The translations under genes and the position numbers were made by a program. From IMG/VR virus record IMGVR_UViG_3300025383_000015, positions 1-64,000 of that record: 64,000 bases of DNA. One strand, given 5' to 3'. Shown one piece after another: positions 56,269-64,000 of this stretch (positions are counted from its first letter, which is position 1; each line of letters begins with the position of its first letter). A model generated the notes under the pieces. That model saw only the letters and a program-made list of their open reading frames with translations, did not search any database and had not been told where the DNA came from. This DNA comes from a virus.

Positions 56269-56739
56269 CTAAGTCTGGCTCTCGGTTGTTGTGATTTCCT
56301 TCCAACGCTCTACTAGAGCCTCTGTAAGGTCATCGTGTTCGTTCCACTCAATACGAGCGGAACCAAGTAAGCCACGCTTTGAGAATTCCTCAATAGCGGA
56401 CTCGATGAGGGAGCGGGTATACACCCGATTTCCTCCAGTCTTTTGACCTTTTAAAGTCTTAGACCGTAGTCGATACGGGGCACGTGGGATATACCCTTTG
56501 CGCTCCCACATTCGGATGGTAACAATGGTTTTTTCTAATGCGTGTGCTAGTGCACCGATAGTAAAAACCTCTGTCTCTTTACCACCAAGCATTTTAATGA
56601 TGGGATTTTCATCCCAGCCATTACTCTCACCGCTTTTACGGCGAGAAACCTTTGGGTCTAACTCGCGACGCTTACGCTTTGATCCAGGAAGATATTCAAG
56701 GTCGGCAAAGGCTGCCTCGATCTCTTCGTCGCTGCGCAT
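56269..56739 (-). CDS. MerR-like HTH regulator
   Basis: 156 residues. EVFTIGALAHALEKTIVTIR followed by MWERKGYIPRAPYRLRSKTL is a MerR-type winged helix at residues ~55-95. Basic N terminus (KRKRRELDPKVSRRKSG). Candidate regulator of replication genes; no repressor of other kinds recognised. Confidence 0.7.
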   Translation of the reverse strand: MRSDEEIEAAFADLEYLPGSKRKRRELDPKVSRRKSGESNGWDENPIIKMLGGKETEVFTIGALAHALEKTIVTIRMWERKGYIPRAPYRLRSKTLKGQKTGGNRVYTRSLIESAIEEFSKRGLLGSARIEWNEHDDLTEALVERWKEITTTESQT

Positions 56740-56749
56740 GTATTAGTCC

Positions 56750-56932
56750 TTAATGATTGTGTGGGTTTGGAATTAACTTACAGAAAGTCTTTCCATCAAA
56801 AGCAGTTTTCCAATCGTGATGGATTCCTTGTGGGTCAACACACACAAATCCAGAAAGATTAGGGGTTGTTGACGCGTGCGCTGGAACTACAGACGCTGCA
56901 AGAATAATTGCAGTAACAGTTAAAATCTTCAT
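56750..56932 (-). CDS. Small secreted Cys peptide
   Basis: 60 residues. Signal peptide KILTVTAIILAASVVPAHAS. The mature ~40 residues have two Cys (SGFVCVDPQGIHHDWKT; FDGKTFCKLIPN) that could form a disulfide. The fourth predicted exported protein. Possibly blocks superinfection or binds host surface. Unknown. Confidence 0.65.
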   Translation of the reverse strand: MKILTVTAIILAASVVPAHASTTPNLSGFVCVDPQGIHHDWKTAFDGKTFCKLIPNPHNH

Positions 56933-56934
56933 CT

Positions 56935-57375
56935 TTATCCCTTATCCATTACTAGTGCCCATGATATTTGTTGTGGATACATCTCGTCAATTTCTTGTTC
57001 AGTAAGTTGGTCGCTGTACAAAGCAGCCATCAAAGCATCTTCGTCAATAACACGAATAGTCTTGTAGAGTTGATCGCCAAGATTCTTTGCTTCAATAATT
57101 TCTTCTGCTTTTGCTTCGTTAATTTTACGAGAAACACGGCGTTGCTTTTTAAAACCAACAACACCATCTACTTCATCAGGAAGTTCTAGGATTACATGAC
57201 CATCAGTGTCTGTTTCGCCAACTTCATCAATCTTTTCAAACAACTTATCGCGTAGAGTTTTTACTTTAGACTCAAAATATTCAATCTGTTTTTTAGAAAA
57301 TATGTACTCTTTTGCTTGAGTAGTCAACTCATCTTCAGATGCGATTCGTGGTTCTGTTGGCTTTACCCTCGCCAT
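56935..57375 (-). CDS. Coiled-coil phage protein (146 aa)
   Basis: 146 residues. Long helix KKQIEYFESKVKTLRDKLFE and a central beta strand (DGHVILELPDEVDGVVGFKK). Resembles uncharacterised actinophage proteins between helicase and regulator genes. Unknown. Confidence 0.6.
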   Translation of the reverse strand: MARVKPTEPRIASEDELTTQAKEYIFSKKQIEYFESKVKTLRDKLFEKIDEVGETDTDGHVILELPDEVDGVVGFKKQRRVSRKINEAKAEEIIEAKNLGDQLYKTIRVIDEDALMAALYSDQLTEQEIDEMYPQQISWALVMDKG

Positions 57376-57383
57376 TGTGCCTC

Positions 57384-58934
57384 CTAGTTTCTTCCTGTAA
57401 GGAAACTTATCAAACTTCCAACTGTCATGTCAATTCCGCCTTTAGAATTGATTCCAGCCCCATCAAGGACTGCATCTGCTACGGCGTTCTTTTGTTGGAG
57501 CATGTCATGTTGTCTTACTTCTATTGAGTTTTCCATGATCATGTCTTGAATAATCACAGTTGGCCACCTGCTAGATGCTCTTTTGATTCTTCCGTTTCGT
57601 TGTACAGATAGTCCTGCACTCCATGGAAGGTCGTAGTTAATTAGTAGGTTGGCATTTGGCAAATCTACACCATAACCACCCGCATCAGAGGAAATGAACA
57701 CGCGACACGCGGGATCAGTTAAAAACTTCTCTTTACTAGCCTCTTTTTCTTTGGCATCCATAGACCCTGTGTAAAGGGTGCCACCCACTAACTCCTGAAT
57801 TTTTACAAGCATTCCTACATAGGAGGTAAAAATAACAACTTTGGCATCTGGATCAGTATCTAAGTGGTCTTGGACATACTCTTTAAGAACCATCAATTTA
57901 TGGGATTTTTTAGAGTTCAACAACTCTCGTTCTTTTAGGCTATAGGCATAAGCACTGCCTTCCCCATTTTGCTCTTCAAACTTGGTGGCGCTATCTATGA
58001 GTAGTTCTGGATGATCACACAACATTCTTAGTGCAGTAATTTTGCTCATGATAGAACCCCGCATAGCATCCGCTGGTCCACTTTGTTTGTTTTCGTGGCC
58101 ATAGTGCGCCATCAACGAAAAGTTTGCTCCCAACAACTGCTGGGCCTCAATTAACTCGTTGCATAACTCTTCTGATATGTACTTGTAAAGTTTTTTGTTG
58201 TCACTATCAAACGGAACAACTATAGGATCTCTGTAAATAGTGTCAGGAAGATAAGGGGCTACATCTTCGTCTGTTTGTGTTTTTCTTACTGAAGCCTGCT
58301 GAACCTTTTGGTGAAATAAAGGTAAATTTCTATAGCGTTGTACACCTCCAAAATGATTTCGCACGATAAACGTCTGATCAAAAAGGTCAAATCTTCCAAG
58401 TAGATTAGGATCGACAAATTGCATAATCGAGTACAGTTCTTCTGGGCGTCCGTTCTCAATAGGTGTACCAGTCAGCGCAAACCTAACCTTTACATCTTTT
58501 GAGAGTTGTTTGACCTTCTTGGCCCTTTGGGAACGGAAGCCTTTTATAGCGGTTGCTTCATCACATACGATTGCATCCCAGTTAATCTTGCTAACGATAT
58601 CCCAGTCATTAACTATGGCTTCGTAGTTGCATATTAAGTAGTCAGTATTTTCAGACCATTGTTTTTCACGTTTGATTTTTGACCCGTCAACTACTGTTGA
58701 AGATGAATCAGAAAACTTTGCTATTTCTTTTTGCCACTGGTATTTAAGACTTGATAAACAAATGATTAATGTTGGTCCTGTTATATCTTTGTTGTCTCGA
58801 AGTTGTTCTATCGCAGCAATAGACATCGCTGTTTTTCCAAGACCCATTTCATAGGCAACTAACATGGTTTTGCGATCAACCATCTTGGCTACTGCCTCAA
58901 CTTGATATGGTTTTAAAGATTTTTTAAAAGACAT
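57384..58934 (-). CDS. SNF2-like DEAD/DEAH helicase
   Basis: 516 residues. Walker A-type VAYEMGLGKTAMSIAAI (residues ~25-41), DEAx box WDAIVCDEATAIKG, motif III FALTGTPIENGRPEEL, motif V GYGVDLPNANLLINYD and motif VI SVQRNGRIKRA. Complete SNF2/SF2 ATPase core without accessory domain. Remodels DNA-protein complexes or replication forks. Overlaps the zinc-ribbon gene. Confidence 0.92.
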   Translation of the reverse strand: MSFKKSLKPYQVEAVAKMVDRKTMLVAYEMGLGKTAMSIAAIEQLRDNKDITGPTLIICLSSLKYQWQKEIAKFSDSSSTVVDGSKIKREKQWSENTDYLICNYEAIVNDWDIVSKINWDAIVCDEATAIKGFRSQRAKKVKQLSKDVKVRFALTGTPIENGRPEELYSIMQFVDPNLLGRFDLFDQTFIVRNHFGGVQRYRNLPLFHQKVQQASVRKTQTDEDVAPYLPDTIYRDPIVVPFDSDNKKLYKYISEELCNELIEAQQLLGANFSLMAHYGHENKQSGPADAMRGSIMSKITALRMLCDHPELLIDSATKFEEQNGEGSAYAYSLKERELLNSKKSHKLMVLKEYVQDHLDTDPDAKVVIFTSYVGMLVKIQELVGGTLYTGSMDAKEKEASKEKFLTDPACRVFISSDAGGYGVDLPNANLLINYDLPWSAGLSVQRNGRIKRASSRWPTVIIQDMIMENSIEVRQHDMLQQKNAVADAVLDGAGINSKGGIDMTVGSLISFLTGRN

Positions 58935-59112
58935 TATTGTCAGGATTATCTACGGGGGTAGGGGCAGTGAGTAAGGTTCCGCAGTCATCGCATTCAGCAT
59001 CTGTAAACCATAATGCGATGTCATAGTTTTCAAACATTGCTTTTATCTTCAATACTAAATGCCCACAGTTAGGACAGGCATGTGTAGGAACTCCTCGTGC
59101 GTCTAGCGTCAT
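58924..59112 (-). CDS. Zinc-ribbon protein (62 aa)
   Basis: 62 residues. HACPNCGHLVLKIKAMFENY and DAECDDCGTLLTAP give two CxxC pairs. Between primase and SNF2 genes with 4- and 11-nt overlaps. Possibly a replication accessory. Confidence 0.6.
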   Translation of the reverse strand: MTLDARGVPTHACPNCGHLVLKIKAMFENYDIALWFTDAECDDCGTLLTAPTPVDNPDNNVF

Positions 59113-60038
59113 GCGTAGGCTTCCTTACCGTAGATCATGTGTTTAGCAGTTTCTAAGCCACGCTGTATTTGCTTTTCAGACATGTCTCCGACGTCTTTTA
59201 CGTCAATACCTGTGTAATTAAAGTACCTAAGATCAAATCCATATTTGCGAGAAAATACTAACATCTGTTCTGATGCCTTTTTTCCTGCTTGGTCGTTGTC
59301 AAATGCAGAAATGATACTTATCGCTCTGCGCATTAACTTACCTTGTTCTTCACTAATGATTGCGCCATATGTGGCGATAGCGTTGTACCCCAAGCCAGTA
59401 AGACGAACAGCGTCCAAAGGAGATTCGACAACCCATAATGGTTTAGACTCGTCAAGAATCTGTACGCCAAAGACTGTCTTAGACTTCTTTACTCCTGGTG
59501 GATAGTTTCTAAAAAACCTTCCTGTTGCGCCCTTTTCTTGCCATCCCCAAAGAGAAAAATCATCAGGCTCTCTAATCGGCAAAATCCAAGCGTTGTTTTT
59601 AGGATCCCAAAGAACTCCATGAGAATTTACTGCCTCTCGTGTGAGGAACCTCTTCTTGAGTTCTATATCTGGAACATCAGTAAACACGGCTAAACGGGCT
59701 TCTGACATGCCAATAGGCTCTTCTGGGACAATGTACTGAGGAAGGTCTTTCAAGCGCTGTAACAGGGTGTCAAGGGGCAGTTCTGTCTTCTCTTTGAGGA
59801 AGTCCTGGATATCAAAATGATCCAGCCCTTTAAGATCTCGAACAAGGGTGTACATATTGCCCTTGTACCCACAAGAAAAGCAGAGATGAACACCTGTCTC
59901 TAAGTTAACCCACCATGAAGGGCTGTGATCATCGCTACCTGTGCGAGCCTTATGCATTGGGCATAGCCCGTTAACTTCGTTGCCTCGTTGAGCAACCATA
60001 GTCACATCAAGGTTTAGAAGAACCTTCTCAACGTCCAT
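59109..60038 (-). CDS. DnaG-type DNA primase
   Basis: 309 residues. N-terminal CHC2 zinc domain: NGLCPMHKARTGSDDHSPSW and HLCFSCGYKGN. Toprim core: LWVVESPLDAVRLTGLGYNA and ISIISAFDNDQAGKKASEQM with the catalytic Glu and DxD. Compact phage form. Makes RNA primers with the DnaB-like helicase encoded directly upstream (1-nt overlap). Confidence 0.92.
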   Translation of the reverse strand: MDVEKVLLNLDVTMVAQRGNEVNGLCPMHKARTGSDDHSPSWWVNLETGVHLCFSCGYKGNMYTLVRDLKGLDHFDIQDFLKEKTELPLDTLLQRLKDLPQYIVPEEPIGMSEARLAVFTDVPDIELKKRFLTREAVNSHGVLWDPKNNAWILPIREPDDFSLWGWQEKGATGRFFRNYPPGVKKSKTVFGVQILDESKPLWVVESPLDAVRLTGLGYNAIATYGAIISEEQGKLMRRAISIISAFDNDQAGKKASEQMLVFSRKYGFDLRYFNYTGIDVKDVGDMSEKQIQRGLETAKHMIYGKEAYA

Positions 60039-61291
60039 TAGCGGTTCGCCATGTACTTAAGGCAGAACTGACATTTAGACATTTCGTCTTCATCGTGAAA
60101 GCACCCTGTTTCCCAGTTCCAGGTAATAGGAGTTTCTGTTGGAGGGCAGTTACGGCTAGAAACAATGCGAAGTTTTCTTACTTCTTCATCTTCTTCGACA
60201 GGCTCTAATCCCAAGATAACATCTGAGTCTTGGAAGAATGAGGATGAGTAACCAATAGAATCAGCAGTAACTTTTCCTCCACGCATTTTCCATAGCAAAG
60301 TCTGAGTAGTAATAATTACTGGCTTGTTAATCTTTTGCGCCAAGCGCTTTAGTCCTCGAGTAATGTTTGTAATTGCCTGTGGGGTGTTCATCTCTCCTGA
60401 GACTTCATCAAGCATCAAGTACACACCATCAACAAACACAACATCAGGTTTTGTTTGCTGAATCTTTGCTGCTAACGATGAGACTGTCAGACCATTTACA
60501 GCGTCAATCAAGTGAAAAGACTGCATAGTTTCAATTCGATTAAGCGAGGTTACATAGCGAGCATCTTCTGCAGGCTGCAACTTTCCTCGACGCAAACGTG
60601 TATGGGATATGTTTGCTCTAATAGCGTCGTGACGTTGCTGTTGTTCGTGGTTGTTCATCTCGAAGGACTGAAACATTGGAACTTTGCCACTCTCGTGAAC
60701 ATTGATCGCAATCTTCAAAGCAATTTGAGATTTACCAGTCTTTGGTGGGGCGATGATAGTGATGAGTTGTCCGCCTTGAAGTCCAGCAGTTGCTTCATCA
60801 ATCTTTTCAAAACCTGTAGGTATACCTAGAAATTCTTGGTTCTGAAGTGCTTGGTATTCCTTGTATCTTTCTTCTACGTTTTTAGAAAGATCAATCTCAT
60901 GTGTACCAAGAACACCTTGCTCGCTTACCTTTGTAAGCGTTCCCTCCATAGCGATGAGGGCTGCTTCGTGGTTGTTTTCTTGCAAGTTCTCAATCGCAGA
61001 CTCTAACCCTTGACGAGTTATTAGGTTGCGACGAAACGTCACCATCGTGTCTAATAGGTAATCAATGGTGTCTTCTACATCTAAGACTTTGTAATTTGGG
61101 TAGTGGTCTTTTACAACAACAGCAGTAGGCACTTCGTTGTACTCGTTGTAGTGCTGTACAACAAATTCCCACACTCTGCGGTTATCGTCATCAAGAAACC
61201 AATTAGGTTTTACATTTCGTTGGAGGGCTGGAGTTATATCTCTGTCTCGAACTACTTTACTTACTAAACGATGCTCATTATCTGCTGCCAT
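60038..61291 (-). CDS. DnaB-like replicative helicase
   Basis: 417 residues. LQGGQLITIIAPPKTGKSQI has the RecA-fold Walker A (APPKTGKS); PDVVFVDGVYLML is Walker B. N-terminal helical domain, C-terminal tail with CQFCLKYMANR (CxxC), a small addition. Hexameric 5'-3' helicase loaded by the DnaC-like protein at 62020. Confidence 0.9.
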   Translation of the reverse strand: MAADNEHRLVSKVVRDRDITPALQRNVKPNWFLDDDNRRVWEFVVQHYNEYNEVPTAVVVKDHYPNYKVLDVEDTIDYLLDTMVTFRRNLITRQGLESAIENLQENNHEAALIAMEGTLTKVSEQGVLGTHEIDLSKNVEERYKEYQALQNQEFLGIPTGFEKIDEATAGLQGGQLITIIAPPKTGKSQIALKIAINVHESGKVPMFQSFEMNNHEQQQRHDAIRANISHTRLRRGKLQPAEDARYVTSLNRIETMQSFHLIDAVNGLTVSSLAAKIQQTKPDVVFVDGVYLMLDEVSGEMNTPQAITNITRGLKRLAQKINKPVIITTQTLLWKMRGGKVTADSIGYSSSFFQDSDVILGLEPVEEDEEVRKLRIVSSRNCPPTETPITWNWETGCFHDEDEMSKCQFCLKYMANR

Positions 61292-61301
61292 TACGCCCCT
61301 C

Positions 61302-61718
61302 CTACAAGTTTTCTAGTTCTACTCCCCAAGATCCATACCGAGCGACTCTACCAGGTAAATCAATTACGCCTTTAAAGTTTGCTCTATACGGAAGATCATC
61401 AATAAAGTTATCGATGTCTGCGTACAACTCAGCGTAGTTAAACGGGTTAGCACCACGCCTATCTAGCCTCGCCATAAAGTTATCTAAGTGTTCTTGAGTC
61501 CAGTCATCGGTCTCATACGCCGCTAGTTCAAGCGATAAACCGTACTTGTTTCCCAAATCCCACAATTGCTTTAACGCCAAAGCGTTAAGCCTTGTTATTT
61601 TTCTTTCTTGTGTTGTCCTAAGAAGTTTCTTTGTTTCCACCAACTCACTGACAGCAACAACGTCAATAAGGACAATAACACGAGGAGGCGTTTCGTTCGA
61701 GATGTCACCATTTTTCAT
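61302..61718 (-). CDS. Unknown protein (138 aa)
   Basis: 138 residues. The N-terminal RVIVLIDVVAVSELV and LAAYETDDWTQEHLDNFMAR loosely resemble the HAD fold but lack its DxD. Ends VIDLPGRVARYGSWGVELEN, a segment I have seen in actinophage proteins. Unknown. Confidence 0.6.
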   Translation of the reverse strand: MKNGDISNETPPRVIVLIDVVAVSELVETKKLLRTTQERKITRLNALALKQLWDLGNKYGLSLELAAYETDDWTQEHLDNFMARLDRRGANPFNYAELYADIDNFIDDLPYRANFKGVIDLPGRVARYGSWGVELENL

Positions 61719-62023
61719 ATAACCTCAATAGTAGAGTACTTCAAAACCAGTTCTCTAAACTTTACAGGATCTTCTATTGCATCAGCAACAGCCTCTTCAC
61801 TAACCCCTTTAGGAATGCTGATGGCGTAACGTCCATTGTTGATTTTGCTTTTTACATTTACGTACTGAGTGTGCTTGCATGACCCACGCTTACCCCATAC
61901 AGGGCATGTGCATCGTGTGTCTTTGGTTTCAGTATCGATCTCAACCTCAAACACACCCGCACCTTGATCAGAGATGAACATTTGGATAGTACGCCAGGTA
62001 GTCTCCATGCTCATCCCTTTCAC
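61715..62023 (-). CDS. SWIM zinc-finger protein
   Basis: 102 residues from GTG 62023, overlapping the loader stop by 4 nt (GAGG 7 nt upstream). RCTCPVWGKRGSCKHTQYVN is a clear SWIM finger (CxC...CxH). SWIM domains bind DNA or protein in recombination contexts. Beside the helicase loader. Confidence 0.75.
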   Translation of the reverse strand: MKGMSMETTWRTIQMFISDQGAGVFEVEIDTETKDTRCTCPVWGKRGSCKHTQYVNVKSKINNGRYAISIPKGVSEEAVADAIEDPVKFRELVLKYSTIEVI

Positions 62024-62736
62024 TGTTGGCCTCGCAAATCTGAACCAATGATAGGAACCTGTACAAAGGCTTCTTGAGCAAAACTTGCCATAGCCTCAGA
62101 GTACTTGGCTTCCCAGTTCTCAAGTTTAACATTTGTAGTCACGATTGTTGGTAAAGCCTTGTCGTATCTTAGGCGAAGAATCTCATCAAAAGATGCGTCA
62201 TCGTACTTAGATCCGTACTCTTTACCTAGATCGTCAATCACAAGGATGCGAACATTTAACCAGTCAAACTTAGAACGACCATGAAATCCGTCTAGTTCAT
62301 CAAGAACTTTTTGATCTGGATCATTGCCAAAAGTAGATTTCTTTAGTGAAAGAAACTCTGGATAAGTTAGGTAATGGATAGGGCGAAAACTCATACCAAA
62401 GTCTGAGTTTTTAATCCCTAAGATTTTGCAGACTAGTTCATCGTCATCAGGTAAGCGCCTAATAACCTCCATAGCAGCAACAACTGCATGGGTTGTCTTA
62501 CCGATTCCTGGACCTCCGTCGAACAACAGACCGACTCCGTTAGTTCCAAGGTTGCCGATGTTCTTTACGGCATGACCTTCTACAACAGAGTCGATCCAAT
62601 CCTTAATCTCATCAGGAAAGTATCCAGTCTTTTGAACTATGTCAGATGGCTCTAACCCAAGAAGTCTGCGTGGGATATTCGAAGTGCGAAGTAGCCAGTG
62701 TCTCTTAAGAGAAGATAGTTGGTTGATGTCGTACAT
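62020..62736 (-). CDS. DnaC-like helicase loader (AAA+)
   Basis: 238 residues. Walker A LLFDGGPGIGKTTHAVVAAM, Walker B LVIDDLGKEYGSKYDDASFD with LPTIVTTNV as sensor 1. Matches DnaC/IstB-type loaders. Loads the DnaB-like helicase at the origin. Ends with a short Gln/Arg tail. Confidence 0.85.
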   Translation of the reverse strand: MYDINQLSSLKRHWLLRTSNIPRRLLGLEPSDIVQKTGYFPDEIKDWIDSVVEGHAVKNIGNLGTNGVGLLFDGGPGIGKTTHAVVAAMEVIRRLPDDDELVCKILGIKNSDFGMSFRPIHYLTYPEFLSLKKSTFGNDPDQKVLDELDGFHGRSKFDWLNVRILVIDDLGKEYGSKYDDASFDEILRLRYDKALPTIVTTNVKLENWEAKYSEAMASFAQEAFVQVPIIGSDLRGQQ

Positions 62737-63045
62737 CTAGGCCTTGAAGTTTAGTTCGCCGTAAAATGAAACAGGCTTTCCTTTGGCGTCTAGTTCTTCA
62801 CCAGCAACCATTTTGACACTCTTACGAGGAGTCATCTCAATCACCTTTGCTTTGATCCAACGCTTACCTGCTGATGCGTTCTTCCATGCGGTTTCAAAGG
62901 AGGCTGCTTCTGAATCAGGAATTGAGTTAAGATTTTGAAAACCCTGCAGTGGAGTAACGAGACTGACATTTGCCAACCATGCACCACCCTGTTCAGTGTT
63001 GAGTTTTAATGTTGCTGTAAATGTCTTTGTTACTTTCTTAGCCAT
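62737..63045 (-). CDS. Unknown conserved phage protein (102 aa)
   Basis: 102 residues, beta-rich with VTKTFTATLKLNTEQGGAWL and a basic helix (NASAGKRWIKAKVIEMTPRK). GAGGAG 5 nt before the ATG. Position between initiator and loader suggests a replication accessory. Unknown. Confidence 0.6.
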   Translation of the reverse strand: MAKKVTKTFTATLKLNTEQGGAWLANVSLVTPLQGFQNLNSIPDSEAASFETAWKNASAGKRWIKAKVIEMTPRKSVKMVAGEELDAKGKPVSFYGELNFKA

Positions 63046-63122
63046 GGTGCTCCTCGTGTGATTAGGTGAATCGATAATGCTGTGGTTAGTACTACCAAAA
63101 TATATCCAAAGATATCTTTCAT
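63030..63122 (-). CDS. Single-pass membrane peptide (30 aa)
   Basis: 30 residues (MKDIFGYILVVLTTALSIHL, then ITRGAPWLRK). ATG 63122 overlaps the initiator stop by 4 nt and is preceded at 7 nt by GAGGGG, a strong ribosome site. One hydrophobic helix. Its end overlaps the next gene's start by 16 nt in another frame. Likely a real micro-protein that conventional gene finding misses. Confidence 0.6.
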   Translation of the reverse strand: MKDIFGYILVVLTTALSIHLITRGAPWLRK

Positions 63123-64000
63123 GTGTTTGCCCCTCTTAAACGCTTTTCATGACGTTCATACTGTGCACGACCTGCCATTGTGTTTTGGAATACACGACCG
63201 TCGCTTGCAGTGAGGACACTAGCAGACGGTTTCTTACTTTCGTCAAACTCGTTGCTGGAGATGCGTGGTAGACCAAGGTTCTGCCGTGCTTGGTTCATTT
63301 TAGTGCGGAACGATGCAAGGAAGCGCTTGTATAAAAACGGCGCTTCATCTCCAACATCTCTAAAGTTCTGCTCATCCGCCATGAACAGGCGCAAGAGTTC
63401 TAACTCTAGGAGTGGGGTGGTTTGATACTGACTTCTGAATTTGGCAAGTGCTCCTGAGAGTTGTTTGACGTTAACGGTTCCTGGTAGGAGCGGGAACTTG
63501 CGGCCAACTCTGTAAGAGAACTCAGCAGCAACGTCCATCGCAGTCCACTCATGCTCTGGTCGCTTTCCACGGGTTCGTGGATCTGTTTTTCTGATCTTAG
63601 GCTGTGGCGTATCTCGACTTTCAACGAGGCCAAAACCTGCGAGATCTTCACCGTCGTCATAGCCTTTCATAGGAATTAAGATTTCCCTTCGAATCGTAGA
63701 TTCAAAATCTTTTAATTTATTACTACTTGTAGTACTGCTATCTTGTATATCTACAGTATTACTATCTGTCACCATATCAGGTGAGAATGGGTAATCTACC
63801 GTCAGTTGGGAAACTTCAGATGGGTAGTTTACCGTCACCTTAGATGGGTAATCTGACGTTAGTTGGTAAATGTTTTTTCCCTTGTAGCCATTTGCCCGCT
63901 TGGTGTTGGTGACTGTGAAGAACCCCTTGGCTTCTAGGGCCTTAAGGGCATCTCTGACGGTTCGGTCAGATGCTTTGCCAGTCTGACTACCCAACTCGGC
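63119..64000 (-). CDS. Replication initiator-like winged-helix protein, 5' end outside window
   Basis: At least 293 codons open to the right edge; any start shown within the window would be arbitrary. The available N-terminal part KASDRTVRDALKALEAKGFF followed by TVTNTKRANGYKGKNIYQL is a winged helix. A low-complexity middle with repeated NYPS/DYPS units (DNA repeats) follows, then a C-terminal helical domain (LLELELLRLFMADEQNFRDV) like phage initiators. Located beside the loader and helicase, as lambda O next to P. Likely binds the origin. Confidence 0.7.
   Translation of the reverse strand, partial: AELGSQTGKASDRTVRDALKALEAKGFFTVTNTKRANGYKGKNIYQLTSDYPSKVTVNYPSEVSQLTVDYPFSPDMVTDSNTVDIQDSSTTSSNKLKDFESTIRREILIPMKGYDDGEDLAGFGLVESRDTPQPKIRKTDPRTRGKRPEHEWTAMDVAAEFSYRVGRKFPLLPGTVNVKQLSGALAKFRSQYQTTPLLELELLRLFMADEQNFRDVGDEAPFLYKRFLASFRTKMNQARQNLGLPRISSNEFDESKKPSASVLTASDGRVFQNTMAGRAQYERHEKRLRGANT
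63788..63865. repeat. Three near-identical ~21-nt repeats inside the initiator gene
   Basis: TGGGTAATCTACCGTCAGTTG (63788; listed here only by its first bases TGGGTAATCTACC), a second copy at 63821 (TGGGTAGTTTACCGTCACC) and a third at 63845 (TGGGTAATCTGACGTTAG). Start-to-start spacing is 33 and 24 nt, both multiples of three. They encode NYPS/DYPS-type repeats. Candidate iterons within the initiator gene, as in lambda O. Confidence 0.6.

Overview
The window is part of a double-stranded DNA tailed phage genome whose host is very probably an actinobacterium, plausibly a low-to-mid-GC planktonic freshwater lineage. Basis: phage hallmark genes (large terminase, portal, scaffold, capsid-like protein, collagen-like fibres, endolysin, tyrosine integrase) occur beside actinobacterial markers: two WhiB-like Fe-S regulators, a DUF7455-like zinc ribbon, the GCRCxxCR motif, a PASTA domain, and a tRNA-Gln with the G37 seen in actinobacterial tRNA-Gln. 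Host identity is inferred. The presence of integrase and an excisionase-like gene suggests a temperate phage, although I recognise no immunity repressor. The window cuts a gene at each end (fibre gene at 1, replication-initiator-like gene at 64000), so the tail genes lie outside.

Layout. (1) 1-24890, read leftward: small operon genes, tRNA-Gln, HNH nuclease, endolysin, an HslV/proteasome-like peptidase, membrane/lysis proteins, a very large secreted PA14 protein, then terminase, portal, scaffold, capsid and fibres. Three short genes in this part read rightward. (2) 24891-25973: about 1.1 kb without protein genes at the divergence point. It carries a cluster of TGCATGC-type repeats, a pyrimidine tract (candidate origin), a promoter, and what looks like a roughly 340-nt structured RNA. 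(3) 25974-36347, read rightward: a chain of tiny overlapping genes, an AAA+ (MoxR/CobS-like) ATPase with a VWA/metallopeptidase-like partner, small zinc proteins, WhiB, excisionase-like protein, integrase, and a secreted lysozyme-like protein. It ends at a bidirectional terminator at 36329-36352. (4) 36357-64000, read leftward: NrdH redoxin and a B12-dependent ribonucleotide reductase, a TGT/DpdA-like protein, a cluster of unknown or virion-like proteins with an ADP-ribosyltransferase-like and a nucleotidyltransferase-like member, SpoVS, RuvC-like resolvase, dNMP kinase, a secreted subtilase, Cas4-like exonuclease, WhiB, RecA, family A DNA polymerase, putative SSB, SNF2 helicase, primase, DnaB-like helicase, DnaC-like loader and initiator.

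How it works together. The right arm is a nearly self-sufficient replication and recombination module (initiator, loader, helicase, primase, polymerase, SSB, RecA, resolvases, nucleotide supply). The left arm is packaging, head and lysis. The middle arm is a separate rightward unit with strongly raised GATC and GAATTC frequency, probably driven from the promoter just upstream of the structured RNA. Four predicted exported proteins (PA14 protein, subtilase, lysozyme-like protein, small Cys peptide) suggest considerable investment in the host envelope or surroundings. Most attractive for new biology: the structured RNA at 25608-25945, the phage HslV-like peptidase, the AAA+/VWA pair with its HEVSH motif, and the amber-interrupted cupin.
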